A DNA stretch of 64,000 nucleotides from Novosphingobium sp. FKTRR1 (GTDB lineage: Bacteria > Pseudomonadota > Alphaproteobacteria > Sphingomonadales > Sphingomonadaceae): contig NZ_JAIZDA010000004.1 of NCBI RefSeq assembly GCF_020404405.1, positions 62,001-126,000 on the forward strand. The letters are read 5' to 3'. Of this stretch, positions 17,158-26,040 are shown in pieces. The translations under genes were made by a program, and so were the position numbers. The notes beneath the pieces were generated by a model, which worked only from the letters and a program-made list of their open reading frames with translations, did no database searches and was not told the origin of the DNA. The stretch's first letter is position 1, and each line of letters begins with the position of its first letter.

Positions 17158-17988
17158 ATGCGTGTTGCGATTTGCGCCCCGTCGACCCCGTTCACCCGCG
17201 ACGACGCCGCGCGCGTGCGTGCCCTTGCGCAAGCCGAGTTCCCGGCGATCGACCTGCAGTTCCACGATCAGTGCTTTGCCGTGCAGGGCCACTTTGCCGG
17301 GTCGGACGAGGCGCGCCTTGCCGCGTTTCTCGACTGTGCCAACGATCCGGCAAGCGAGGCGGTGTGGTTCGTGCGCGGCGGCTATGGCGCGGTGCGGATT
17401 GCCGGGCAGGCGGTGGCGGGGCTTGACGAAGCGGCGCACGGCAAGGCCTATCTCGGCTACTCTGATGCCGGGACGATGCTGGCGGCGCTGGCTGCTGCGG
17501 GCATTGGGCAGCCGGTCCATGCGCCGATGCCCGCCGATATCCGCCGCGCCGGGGGCGAGGCTGCCGTGCGGCGTTCGCTGGCTTGGCTGAGCGGGGATCG
17601 CAGCGGCGAGGAGGCGGCTCTTGATGGCGGACCCGTCGTCGCCTTCAACCTGATGACGCTGGCGATGCTGGTGGGAACGCCATTGATGCCCGATCTGCGC
17701 GGCTGCGTCCTGTTGATCGAGGAAGTGTCCGAGTACCTTTATGCGGTCGACCGGCTGCTGTTCCACGTAACAACGGCGCTGCGCGATGCGGGTCTTGCGG
17801 GCCTGCGGCTGGGCAGAATCGGCGATGTTCCCGAAAACGACCGTCCGTTCGGTGCCGAACCGCTTGAAATGGCGCAGTTCTGGTGCGCGCGCGCGGGTAT
17901 CCCGTTCCTTGGCATCGCCGATATCGGCCACGATGCGGCCAACAAGATCGTGCCGTTCGCACTTGCCCAGCGCGCGGCAGGCCAATAG
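17158..17988 (+). CDS. ldcA: Muramoyltetrapeptide LD-carboxypeptidase (S66 family)
   Basis: LdcA removes the terminal D-Ala from cytosolic muropeptide tetrapeptides during peptidoglycan recycling. At 276 residues it is a little shorter than E. coli LdcA. The family elements are visible: VRGGYGAVRI near residue 62, the nucleophile-type Ser in GYSDAG near residue 100, the Glu in LIEEVSE and the His in IADIGHD near the C-terminus, giving an intact Ser-His-Glu triad by position. No signal peptide, so cytosolic. The start is ATG 17158, 110 bp from the divergent Mpl-like gene. Confidence 0.88.
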   Translation: MRVAICAPSTPFTRDDAARVRALAQAEFPAIDLQFHDQCFAVQGHFAGSDEARLAAFLDCANDPASEAVWFVRGGYGAVRIAGQAVAGLDEAAHGKAYLGYSDAGTMLAALAAAGIGQPVHAPMPADIRRAGGEAAVRRSLAWLSGDRSGEEAALDGGPVVAFNLMTLAMLVGTPLMPDLRGCVLLIEEVSEYLYAVDRLLFHVTTALRDAGLAGLRLGRIGDVPENDRPFGAEPLEMAQFWCARAGIPFLGIADIGHDAANKIVPFALAQRAAGQ

Positions 17989-18017
17989 GGCGCGCTCAAA
18001 GACGTACGAGGGTTAGC

Positions 18018-18953
18018 ATGACAGCATTCGTTTTTCCGGGGCAGGGCAGTCAGAAGGTCGGCATGGGCGTTGAACTGGCACAGGCCAGCGCCGTGGCGCG
18101 TCAGGTGTTCGAGGAAGTGGACGACGCGCTTGGGCAAAAGCTGTTCCAGATCATGAAGGACGGCCCCGAAGCCGACCTGACCCTGACCGAGAACGCCCAA
18201 CCCGCGATCATGGCCAACGCTATCGCCGTTTTGCGCGTGCTTGAGCAGGAAGGCGGGCTGGTGCTGGCCGACAAGGCCGATTTCGTCGCCGGGCACAGTC
18301 TGGGCGAATACACCGCACTGTGCGCTGCCGGAGCCTTCAGTCTGGCGGACACTGCGCGGCTGCTCAAGCTGCGCGGGCGTTCGATGCAGGCCGCTGTGCC
18401 GGTGGGTGAGGGCGCGATGTGCGCGCTGCTTGGCGCCGACATCGAAAAGGCCACCGCACTTGCCGCCGCCGCCGCCGAGGGCGAGGTCTGCACCGTCGCC
18501 AACGACAATGATCCCACGCAAGTGGTGCTCTCGGGCCACAAGGCTGCGATCGAGCGCGCGATCGCGCTGGTCAAGGAACATGGTATCAAGCGCGGTGTGC
18601 TGCTGCCGGTCTCGGCGCCGTTCCACTGCCCGCTGATGCAGCCCGCCGCCGATGCGATGGCCGAAGCGTTCGACGCGACCCCGCCGCAAGCCTTGCGCGT
18701 GGCGCTGCTGGCCAACGTCACCGCCGCCGTGGTTACCGACCCCGCCGAAGTGCGCCGCTTGCTGGTCGAACAGGTTACCGGGCGGGTGCGCTGGCGCGAA
18801 AGCGTGATCGCCTTGCGCGATGCCGGAACCGACCGCTTCATCGAACTGGGCGGCAAGGTGCTTGGGCCGATGATCGGCCGCACCGTGGCCGACGTCTCGA
18901 TCACCAGCGTCATCGGCATGGCCGACATCGAAGCTCTCGCCAAGGATCTGTGA
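18018..18953 (+). CDS. fabD: Malonyl-CoA:ACP transacylase
   Basis: FabD loads malonyl groups onto ACP for fatty-acid elongation. The 311 residues contain the N-terminal FPGQGSQ loop, the nucleophile Ser94 in AGHSLGEYTA, the Arg-containing helix LKLRGRSMQ and the catalytic His in VSAPFHCPLM near residue 205. The length fits the family exactly. A weak SD (GAGGG) lies about 8 bp upstream of the ATG. It is followed by fabG after 3 bp, the usual partial fab cluster, although acpP and fabF are not here. Confidence 0.96.
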   Translation: MTAFVFPGQGSQKVGMGVELAQASAVARQVFEEVDDALGQKLFQIMKDGPEADLTLTENAQPAIMANAIAVLRVLEQEGGLVLADKADFVAGHSLGEYTALCAAGAFSLADTARLLKLRGRSMQAAVPVGEGAMCALLGADIEKATALAAAAAEGEVCTVANDNDPTQVVLSGHKAAIERAIALVKEHGIKRGVLLPVSAPFHCPLMQPAADAMAEAFDATPPQALRVALLANVTAAVVTDPAEVRRLLVEQVTGRVRWRESVIALRDAGTDRFIELGGKVLGPMIGRTVADVSITSVIGMADIEALAKDL

Positions 18954-18956
18954 GCC

Positions 18957-19718
18957 ATGGAAAACCGCCTTTTCGACCTTTCGGGCATGACCGCGCTTGT
19001 CACTGGCGCGGCAGGTGGCATCGGCTCGGCGATAAGCCATGCGCTGGCTCGGCAAGGCGCGCGACTGGCGCTGTCGGGAACCAACCCGGCCAAGCTGCGC
19101 GCGTTCCGCGAGGAACTGAACGACACCTACGGTCATGATCATGTCGAGATAACCTGCGACCTGTCGAATACCGAACAGGTGGAGCATCTGGTACCCGCTG
19201 CGCTCGACACGCTCGGCAAGATCGACATTCTGGTCAACAACGCCGGGATCACCCGCGACAATCTGGCCATGCGGATGAAGGACGATGAGTGGGACGCGGT
19301 CATCCGCATCAACCTCGAAGCCGCGTTCCGCCTGATGCGCGCGGCGACCAAGCCGATGATGAAGGCGCGCTTTGGCCGGATCATCACGATCACCAGCGTG
19401 GTCGGCACCACCGGAAATCCGGGGCAGGTGAACTATGCCGCGGCCAAGGCCGGGCTTGTCGGCATGAGCAAGTCGCTGGGTCAGGAACTCGCCAGCCGCA
19501 ATATCACGGTCAACTGCGTCGCGCCCGGCTTCATCCGCACCGCGATGACCGAAGTTCTGCCCGATGCGCAGAAGGCGGCGCTGAATGCCCGCATCCCGAT
19601 GGGCCGCATGGGTGAGGGCAGCGATATCGGCGCGGCGGTTGCCTATCTGGCGAGCAAGGAAGCCGGATACATGACCGGCCAGACGCTGCATGTGAACGGC
19701 GGGATGGCGATGCTTTGA
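18957..19718 (+). CDS. fabG: 3-oxoacyl-ACP reductase
   Basis: FabG reduces beta-ketoacyl-ACP with NADPH in fatty-acid synthesis. The 253-residue short-chain dehydrogenase has the cofactor loop VTGAAGGIGSA (residues 16-26), NNAGITRDN, the catalytic Ser in TSVVGTTGNPGQ, and YAAAKAG (Tyr and Lys). It ends with the FabG-specific GQTLHVNGGMAM. The gene lies 3 bp after fabD and its stop TGA overlaps the next ATG by one base, so the three genes are one unit. Confidence 0.95.
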   Translation: MENRLFDLSGMTALVTGAAGGIGSAISHALARQGARLALSGTNPAKLRAFREELNDTYGHDHVEITCDLSNTEQVEHLVPAALDTLGKIDILVNNAGITRDNLAMRMKDDEWDAVIRINLEAAFRLMRAATKPMMKARFGRIITITSVVGTTGNPGQVNYAAAKAGLVGMSKSLGQELASRNITVNCVAPGFIRTAMTEVLPDAQKAALNARIPMGRMGEGSDIGAAVAYLASKEAGYMTGQTLHVNGGMAML

Positions 19719-20251
19719 TGAAGTCGCGGGCGGCAGTTGCTGGCCTCGCCCTGTTCCTGGCAGGGATTGGCGCGTCGGCACATGCCCGCCCGCCCGAGGC
19801 GCTTGCCTGCGCCATCAAGGCGGCGCCTGCAGGGCTCGATGCCCGGTTGGCCGATGTGGTGGTCAGCCGTGACAACGATCGCGGCAGGCCCGCTTTGGAC
19901 GAACTTCGGCGCATTACCGAAGCATGCGCCACCGACCAGTTCCTCAACGAAAAGCAGACCGATTCCTATTTCAGCTATGCGCTGGGGCGGCTGGCACGCG
20001 ACGTGCTGGATGGCAGGTTGGCAGCGCATGGCCTGTCGGCGGCGCTGATCGACAAGGCGCTTGATATCGGACCGGGCAACGCCAACAACCCCGCCGAAAA
20101 GGTCACGCAAGGCGATCTCAACCGCGTGGCGCAGGCGCTGCGCGAGGAAGGCACCGATCCGGCCAAGGTCACGCCCGAAGGCTGGGGGCTGGTGACCGCA
20201 TGGATCGTGGCGACCGCCAACATGTTCGACGGCCTGCGCACGCTTGACTGA
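19718..20251 (+). CDS. Small secreted protein of unknown function
   Basis: I do not recognise a family. The 177-residue product starts with a clear signal peptide (residues 1-24, LALFLAGIGASAHA) and then forms a mostly helical mature domain with two Cys (ALACAIKAAP and TEACATDQ). The second half has NANNPAEKVTQGDLNRVAQALREEG and WGLVTAWIVATANMFDGL, which look amphipathic. It is joined to fabG by a TGATG stop-start overlap, so it is co-translated with fatty-acid genes. Whether that reflects function is unknown. A periplasmic location is the only firm inference. Confidence 0.72.
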   Translation: MKSRAAVAGLALFLAGIGASAHARPPEALACAIKAAPAGLDARLADVVVSRDNDRGRPALDELRRITEACATDQFLNEKQTDSYFSYALGRLARDVLDGRLAAHGLSAALIDKALDIGPGNANNPAEKVTQGDLNRVAQALREEGTDPAKVTPEGWGLVTAWIVATANMFDGLRTLD

Positions 20252-20485
20252 AAGCGGCGACTGAAGCGCCCAATTCGTCCCGGCGGGCGGGTTTTGGTGC
20301 GGCATTGGGTGCATTTATGCACAGCTTCGCTTGCCAAGGGGCAGCAAGCGCTTGATGCGGGTGCCGCACCGGGTATGGAAGGTGGTCTCAAACCATAAGT
20401 CCTGAGCGTGATTCCGCGCAAGGGCGCCTCTGACACAGCCCGGGCGGAGCCAGACTCTGCCACGACTGGAGGGATCGAGACGAGA

Positions 20486-21604
20486 ATGAAGGCGACCATT
20501 GAACGCGCGACGCTGCTGCGCTGCTTGTCCCACGTCCAATCGGTGGTCGAACGGCGCAACACGATCCCGATCCTCTCGAATGTGCTGATCGACGCCTCGG
20601 CCAATGGCTCGGTGCGGCTGGTGGCCACTGACCTTGATCTTCAGATCGTCGAATCGATGCCGGCGGCTTCGGTCGATGCGCCCGGCGCCATCACCGTTTC
20701 GGCGCACTTGTTGTTCGACATCGCGCGCAAGCTGCCCGATGGCGCGCAAGTCAGTCTTGAAACGGTCGATAACCGGTTGGTGGTCAAGGCTACGCGCAGC
20801 CGTTTCCAGTTGCCGACCCTGCCGCGCGATGACTTCCCTGTCATCGTCGAAGGCGATTTGCCGACCAGCTTCGAGATCCCGGCACGTACGCTGGCCGAAC
20901 TGATCGACCGCACCCGGTTCGCGATCTCGACCGAGGAAACGCGTTACTACCTCAACGGTATCTTCTTCCACGTTGCCGAAGACGTGCTGAAGGCGGCCGC
21001 AACCGATGGTCACCGGCTGGCGCGGTACACCATCGCTCGTCCTGACGGGGCTGAGGGCATGCCCGATGTGATCGTGCCGCGCAAATGCGTCGCCGAACTG
21101 CGCAAGCTGCTGGAAGACGTGCTCGACACCAGCGTGCTGGTCGACCTGTCGGCCAGCAAGGTGCGTTTCACCCTGGGCGGTGAATTTGGCGTCGTGCTGA
21201 CCAGCAAGCTGATCGACGGCACCTTCCCCGATTACAGCCGGGTCATTCCCACCGGCAACGACAAGCTGCTCAAGCTCGATCCGCGCTCGTTCTTCGAAGG
21301 CGTCGACCGCGTCGCGACGATCGTCACCGAAAAGACCCGCGCGGTTAAGCTGGCGCTCGAGAACGATCGGGTAACCCTGTCGGTGACCAGCCCGGACAAC
21401 GGTACCGCTGCCGAAGAACTGCCTGCGGACTATCGCGCGCAGGGCTTCGAGATCGGCTTCAACGCCAATTACCTCAAGGATATCCTCAGCCAGATCGACG
21501 GCGACACGGTCGAATTGCACCTTGCCGATGCGGGGGCACCGACCTTGATCCGCAAGGATGAAAAGTCGCCAGCGCTCTACGTGCTGATGCCGATGCGGGT
21601 CTAA
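20486..21604 (+). CDS. dnaN: DNA polymerase III beta sliding clamp
   Basis: The beta clamp encircles DNA and tethers the polymerase. The 372 residues form three repeated clamp domains. The start MKATIERATLLRCLSHVQSVVERRNTIPILSNVLI is the conserved N-terminus, and the end ALYVLMPMRV carries the hydrophobic cleft tail (MPMR) typical of the family. I chose ATG 20486 to match these; longer in-frame starts are unsupported. dnaN is not next to dnaA or recF here, which is common in alphaproteobacteria. A short hairpin CCCGC-AGA-GCGGG with flanking AAGGG/CCCTT follows the stop (about 21604-21632) and may terminate it. Confidence 0.97.
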   Translation: MKATIERATLLRCLSHVQSVVERRNTIPILSNVLIDASANGSVRLVATDLDLQIVESMPAASVDAPGAITVSAHLLFDIARKLPDGAQVSLETVDNRLVVKATRSRFQLPTLPRDDFPVIVEGDLPTSFEIPARTLAELIDRTRFAISTEETRYYLNGIFFHVAEDVLKAAATDGHRLARYTIARPDGAEGMPDVIVPRKCVAELRKLLEDVLDTSVLVDLSASKVRFTLGGEFGVVLTSKLIDGTFPDYSRVIPTGNDKLLKLDPRSFFEGVDRVATIVTEKTRAVKLALENDRVTLSVTSPDNGTAAEELPADYRAQGFEIGFNANYLKDILSQIDGDTVELHLADAGAPTLIRKDEKSPALYVLMPMRV

Positions 21605-21671
21605 GGGGGCCCGCAGAGCGGGATTTCCCTTAGCCCTCGTTTCATCGGAATTGTGCTGACCGATTTAGATC

Positions 21672-21696
21672 CGTGCCATCAATCCTTGAAGGCACG
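21672..21696 (+). promoter_or_regulatory. Imperfect palindrome covering the SD of the globin sensor gene
   Basis: Arms CGTGCC (21672-21677) and GGCACG (21691-21696) enclose TCAA (79-82) and TTGA (86-89) in mirror position. The SD-like GAAGG (21688-21692) of the next gene lies inside. It could be an operator or an RNA hairpin that hides the ribosome site. Confidence 0.45.
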
Positions 21697-21701
21697 CGAA
21701 T

Positions 21702-23135
21702 ATGGACAATCAGGATCCAGCGTCCAAGCTGGCGTTTTTCAACCTGACCCAGGCCGATACCGACCGTTTTCCGCGCGTTGCGTCAGCAATGTCGCGGCTT
21801 GCGCCGCCGGCGCTCGATCGGCTTTACGACAAGATTGCCCAAACCCCGCAGACTGCGGGCTTCTTTACCTCGCGCAGTGCAATCGAACACGGCAAGGCGA
21901 AGCAGGTCGAGCACTGGGCGGCCATGTTCAGCGGTGCCCCGGGTGAGCGCTATTTTGCCGGCGCGCGCAAGGTCGGGCAGATCCATGCCAAGATCGGTTT
22001 GGCGCCCGGATGGTACATCGGTGCCTATGCCAGCGTGCTCGACGAAATCGTTGTGGCGATGGCCTCGCGCGCGTTCGGGCCGTTCGGCAAGCGTTTCGGC
22101 CAGACGATCGGCACCATGTTGAAGATGGCCATGCTCGATCTGGAATTGTCGATCTCGACCTATTTCGAAGCCGAAGAGCAGGCTCGGGCCGTTGTCATGG
22201 ATACCGTCGGCGGGGCGATGCGGGCGCTGAGCGCGGGCGAGATGGACCGGCCGATGCCGCCGCTGCCCGCCGCTTTCGCCGCGCTGGCCGATGACTTCGA
22301 GGCGATGCGCGCGAATGTCGGCGCGGCGCTGTCGAAGGTTTCCGAGACTTCGGGCAACGTGAAGCTGGGCGCGCAGGAAATCCGGCAGGCATCGGACGAT
22401 CTGGCGCGACGGACAGAGCAACAGGCCGCAAGCTTGGAGGAAACATCGGCGGCGATGACCGGGCTCGCCTCCAGCGTCAGCGCGACGGCTGGGGATGCCT
22501 CCAATCTGCGAGATTCGGTGCAGCAGGCGCATGGGGACGCGCAAGCCGGCGGCGCGGTGGTGAGTGAAGCGGTGTCGGCGATGAACGATATCCACCAGTC
22601 GGCGCAAGAGATCGGCAAGATCATCGCGGTGATCGACGGGATCGCGTTTCAGACCAACCTCCTTGCGCTCAATGCCGGAGTCGAGGCAGCCCGCGCGGGT
22701 GATGCAGGGCGCGGGTTCGCGGTGGTTGCCAATGAAGTGCGCGCGCTGGCCCAACGTTCGGCCGAAGCGGCGCTTGATATCAAGAAACTGATCGGTGCCA
22801 GCTCGACGCAGGTCGAGAGAGGCGTCGCTCTCGTCGGCCAGACCGGCGGAACGTTCGAGCGCATTGTCGGGAAGGTGGGTGAGATCGCCGGGCTTGCGAC
22901 CTCGATCGCGGTGGCGGCCGGGGATCAGGCGCAGAACATCGGGCTCGTCCGAGAAACCGTTCGCGCGCTCGATGTCATGACCCAGCAGAATGCAGCCATG
23001 GTTGAGCAAGCAACCGCAGCCGCAGCCAACCTTGCGAACGAGGCCGACCAGATGTCCAGCCTTGTCGGGCACTTCAGATTGGGCGCAACCGGATCAGCGC
23101 ACGGCGCGACGGCATCATTCCGCCGCGCCGCCTGA
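21702..23135 (+). CDS. Globin-coupled methyl-accepting chemotaxis-type sensor
   Basis: The 477-residue soluble protein has an N-terminal sensor globin (about residues 1-160) and a C-terminal chemoreceptor signalling domain (about 210-460). The likely proximal haem ligand is His95 in GQIHAKIGL. The signalling tip reads [37 protein letters not shown], flanked by long coiled coils. No membrane segment is visible, so it resembles HemAT, which senses oxygen from the cytosol. No che genes are in the window. The start ATG 21702 is preceded by GAAGG within a palindrome. Ligand and output partner are inferred only. Confidence 0.9.
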   Translation: MDNQDPASKLAFFNLTQADTDRFPRVASAMSRLAPPALDRLYDKIAQTPQTAGFFTSRSAIEHGKAKQVEHWAAMFSGAPGERYFAGARKVGQIHAKIGLAPGWYIGAYASVLDEIVVAMASRAFGPFGKRFGQTIGTMLKMAMLDLELSISTYFEAEEQARAVVMDTVGGAMRALSAGEMDRPMPPLPAAFAALADDFEAMRANVGAALSKVSETSGNVKLGAQEIRQASDDLARRTEQQAASLEETSAAMTGLASSVSATAGDASNLRDSVQQAHGDAQAGGAVVSEAVSAMNDIHQSAQEIGKIIAVIDGIAFQTNLLALNAGVEAARAGDAGRGFAVVANEVRALAQRSAEAALDIKKLIGASSTQVERGVALVGQTGGTFERIVGKVGEIAGLATSIAVAAGDQAQNIGLVRETVRALDVMTQQNAAMVEQATAAAANLANEADQMSSLVGHFRLGATGSAHGATASFRRAA

Positions 23136-23149
23136 TCTGACTGCGTGAA

Positions 23150-24163
23150 TCAGATGTCGACCACGATCTTGCCGAAGTGGGCGTTGGCTGCCTGATGACG
23201 GAAAGCCGCGCCTAGATCGGCCAGCGCGAAATGATCGCTGATGACCGGACGCAAGCCATTGGCCTCGATCCCCGCGATCATCGCCAGCTGGTCGGCGCGT
23301 GAGCCGACGGTCAAACCCTGCACGCGCAGGTTCTTGGCCATCAGCAGCGCGGTTTGCACCGGTCCTGCAAAGCCCGCCAGAACCCCGATAAGCGCGACAT
23401 GGCCGAAGTTGCGGGTGGCAAACATCGATTGATCGAGCGTGCCTGCCCCACCGATTTCGACAACGCAATCGACCCCGCGTCCGCCGGTGAGTTCCAACGC
23501 CTTGAACCCCCAGGCAGGGTTTTCCTTGTAATTGATCGTCTCGTCCGCGCCGAGTTCGCGCAACCGTTCAAGCTTTGCGTCCGACGATGATGTGGCGATC
23601 ACCCGTGCGCCTGCCGCTTTGGCGAACTGCAGTGCAAACACCGAAACGCCGCCGCTGCCTTGAACCAGCACCGTCGAACCCGGCTTGATCGCATCGTCGA
23701 CGAACAAGGCGCGCCATGCGGTCAATCCGGCGCACGTCAACGTTGCCGCTTCGGCGTGGGAATAGCCGAGAGGGGCGCGGGTGAACCACGTTGCCGGAGT
23801 GACGACTTCTTCGCGGGCATAGCCATCGATGCCGTCGCCGGGCACGGCAGTAAAGGCCGTTGCAGGCGGAATGCCGTCGTTCCAGTCGGTGAAGAAGGTC
23901 GAGACGACACTGTCGCCAACCTTGAACTCGCTGACGCCTGCGCCGATGGCGACCACTTCGCCAGCACCATCGGACATGGGGATGCGCCCCGCATCTGCAG
24001 GCAGCATCCCGGAAACGACCGCGAAGTCGTGAAAATTGAGCGACGACGCGCGCAGCCGCACGCGGATCTGCCCCGGCCCTGGTTCACCAGGATCGGTCAG
24101 CGTATCAAGATGAAGGCTGTCGAGCGTGGCGGGCGCGCCAATACGAATGGCGGAAATGGTCAT
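23150..24163 (-). CDS. Zinc-type alcohol dehydrogenase / quinone oxidoreductase family (MDR)
   Basis: The 337-residue medium-chain dehydrogenase/reductase has an N-terminal GroES-like domain (VRLRASSLNFHDFAVVSGML) and a nucleotide-binding domain with VLVQGSGGVSVFALQFAKAAGARVIATSSS. The usual structural-zinc Cys cluster is absent, which argues for a zinc-free NADPH:quinone oxidoreductase or enoyl-reductase type. The substrate is unknown. Its ATG overlaps the stop of the upstream amidohydrolase (ATGA), so the two are co-translated; a joint catabolic role is an inference. The start at 24163 is set by that overlap and by the family N-terminus (MTISAIRIGAP). Confidence 0.87.
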   Translation of the reverse strand: MTISAIRIGAPATLDSLHLDTLTDPGEPGPGQIRVRLRASSLNFHDFAVVSGMLPADAGRIPMSDGAGEVVAIGAGVSEFKVGDSVVSTFFTDWNDGIPPATAFTAVPGDGIDGYAREEVVTPATWFTRAPLGYSHAEAATLTCAGLTAWRALFVDDAIKPGSTVLVQGSGGVSVFALQFAKAAGARVIATSSSDAKLERLRELGADETINYKENPAWGFKALELTGGRGVDCVVEIGGAGTLDQSMFATRNFGHVALIGVLAGFAGPVQTALLMAKNLRVQGLTVGSRADQLAMIAGIEANGLRPVISDHFALADLGAAFRHQAANAHFGKIVVDI

Positions 24164-25908
24164 TCTGCAGCCTCCAGGATTTCGGCACGTTGCGGTCCGC
24201 GCAGCACCGCACCGGGGGTCGCACCCGTCCACGTACCGTTGTCGAACGTCACCACGCCCGACTTGATGGTGTAAAGATAGCCCTCGGCCTTTTGCAGCAG
24301 TCGCTTGCCACCGGCGGGCAGGTCGAACGCCAGCCACGGACGGCCAAGCCGCAACCCATCGAAGTCGATTATGTTGATGTCGGCCACCGTGCCGGGCGCG
24401 ATGACGCCGCGATCGTTAAGGCCATAAAGGCGCGCCGTGTCGAGCGTCTGGCGCTTGATGGCGTGTTCGAGCGCGAGGCGACCACCACGCTTGCGGTCGC
24501 GTACCCAGTGTTGCAGCATGAAGGTGGGGCTGGCCGCATCGCAGATGGTGCCGCAGTGCGCGCCGCCATCGGACAACGAGTTGACGCAATCGTCACGGTT
24601 CTGAAGCGCTTCGAGGAAGTCGAGGTTGCCATCGGCGTAGTTGAGGATCGGGTGGTAGATGAAGCCGGTGCCATCATCGGCGGTCAGCAGATCATAGGCA
24701 TATTCGGCCGGGCTGACGCCCTTGAGCGCCGCGCGTGCGGCAATACTCGCGTCGGCCTGCGGTTCGTAGTCGAAATCAGCGTCCATCTCATAAAGCTTGT
24801 CCCAGCCTTCGGCGATCTGGCGGTAGAGGTGGTCGATTTCGGTGCCGGGATAGACGTTGTCGTCAGCCAGCAAGCGCGCCCTGAACGCAGGGTCGCGCAG
24901 GCTGGCCAATTGCTCTGCCCAGGGAAGGTCGGCGATTTCGGCAAAGACCGGGCGGAAGCGGAACGGATGGATCGTGCCCTGCCAGGCCATGACCACGCCG
25001 TTGCCACGCAACGCGATGGCGGCGACGATGTTGGCGCCAGTGGCGTTTTGCCGGTCCATTTCGGCGATTTGTTCGTCCAGCGTGTGTTCGCGCGCGATCG
25101 ACTGCAACGCGGCGAAGACCACCGGCAGGCCGGTTTCCCGGCTGATCGAGCCCATCCACTCGAACTCGTTCCATTCGCGGCGCATGTCACTGGCCAGTTC
25201 GAACACGCCATGCCCGGCGCGGCCCATGGCCTTGCCGATGGCGATCAGCTCTTCGGCAGTAGCGGTGGTGCCGGGCACCACTTCGCCTTCGATCGAACGA
25301 TGGATGACGGTGCGGCTGGTGGAAAAGCCAAGGGCCCCGGCAGCAATGCCTTCCTCAACGATGCTGGCCATCTTGGCGATATCGTCGGCGGTGGGCACGG
25401 CGCCCGGCTTTTCGCGGTCGCCCAGCACATAGGCACGAACCGCGCCGTGCGGCACTTGCGTCCCGATATCGACCGCGCGCGGCAGTTTGGCCAGCGAATC
25501 GATATATTCGGGAAAGGTTTCCCAGTCCCAGGTGATCCCTTCGGCAAGCGCGGTGCCCGGAATATCCTCGACCCCTTCCATCAGCCCGATCAGCCATTCG
25601 TGGCGGTCGGGCGCTGCAGGGGCGAAGCCGACGCCGCAATTGCCCATGATCACGGTCGTGACACCGTGCCAGGATGACGGCGCCATCTCGGCATCCCACG
25701 TGGCCTGCCCGTCATAATGGGTGTGGATATCAACAAAGCCGGGCGTCACGATCTTGCCCGCGGCGTCGATTTCGCGCGCGCCGGTGCCGTTTACAGTGCC
25801 GACAGCGACGATCAGGCCGTCGCGAACGGCGACATCGCCCGAATAGCCCTGACGGCCGGTGCCATCGACGATGGTGCCGTTACGGATGACGAGATCATAG
25901 GAAGCCAT
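24160..25908 (-). CDS. D-aminoacylase-like amidohydrolase (N-acyl-D-amino-acid deacylase family)
   Basis: The 582-residue amidohydrolase opens with the family pattern YDLVIRNGTIVDGTG, followed by GFVDIHTHYDGQATWD, which carries the metal-binding H-x-H near residue 62. The MGNCGVGFAP motif is typical of N-acyl-D-amino-acid deacylases and of the related long amidohydrolases of sphingomonads and actinobacteria. The C-terminal part has the catalytic Asp region NSLSDGGAHCG and the closing APGTVADINIIDFDGL. Substrate specificity cannot be read from sequence. It is co-translated with the downstream MDR gene. A palindrome TTAACCGGTCAA sits about 60 bp upstream of the start. Confidence 0.88.
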   Translation of the reverse strand: MASYDLVIRNGTIVDGTGRQGYSGDVAVRDGLIVAVGTVNGTGAREIDAAGKIVTPGFVDIHTHYDGQATWDAEMAPSSWHGVTTVIMGNCGVGFAPAAPDRHEWLIGLMEGVEDIPGTALAEGITWDWETFPEYIDSLAKLPRAVDIGTQVPHGAVRAYVLGDREKPGAVPTADDIAKMASIVEEGIAAGALGFSTSRTVIHRSIEGEVVPGTTATAEELIAIGKAMGRAGHGVFELASDMRREWNEFEWMGSISRETGLPVVFAALQSIAREHTLDEQIAEMDRQNATGANIVAAIALRGNGVVMAWQGTIHPFRFRPVFAEIADLPWAEQLASLRDPAFRARLLADDNVYPGTEIDHLYRQIAEGWDKLYEMDADFDYEPQADASIAARAALKGVSPAEYAYDLLTADDGTGFIYHPILNYADGNLDFLEALQNRDDCVNSLSDGGAHCGTICDAASPTFMLQHWVRDRKRGGRLALEHAIKRQTLDTARLYGLNDRGVIAPGTVADINIIDFDGLRLGRPWLAFDLPAGGKRLLQKAEGYLYTIKSGVVTFDNGTWTGATPGAVLRGPQRAEILEAAE

Positions 25909-25969
25909 AGGTCCGATCCTTTCCCACGAAACGCGGACGACTCGTAGAGAAGCGGTCGTCCGTCGTTTG

Positions 25970-25981
25970 TTAACCGGTCAA
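25970..25981 (-). promoter_or_regulatory. Operator-like palindrome upstream of the amidohydrolase gene
   Basis: TTAACCGGTCAA reads as TTGACCGGTTAA on the other strand: a near-perfect palindrome around ACCGGT, 62 bp from the start codon. Its minus-strand TTGACC could also be a -35, but I see no good -10. Weak call. Confidence 0.3.
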
Positions 25982-26040
25982 TTAAGTCATGATCTGCCCG
26001 GCAAGGCAAGCCATCTTGCGGGAGGGCTTGCCGCGCCGGA

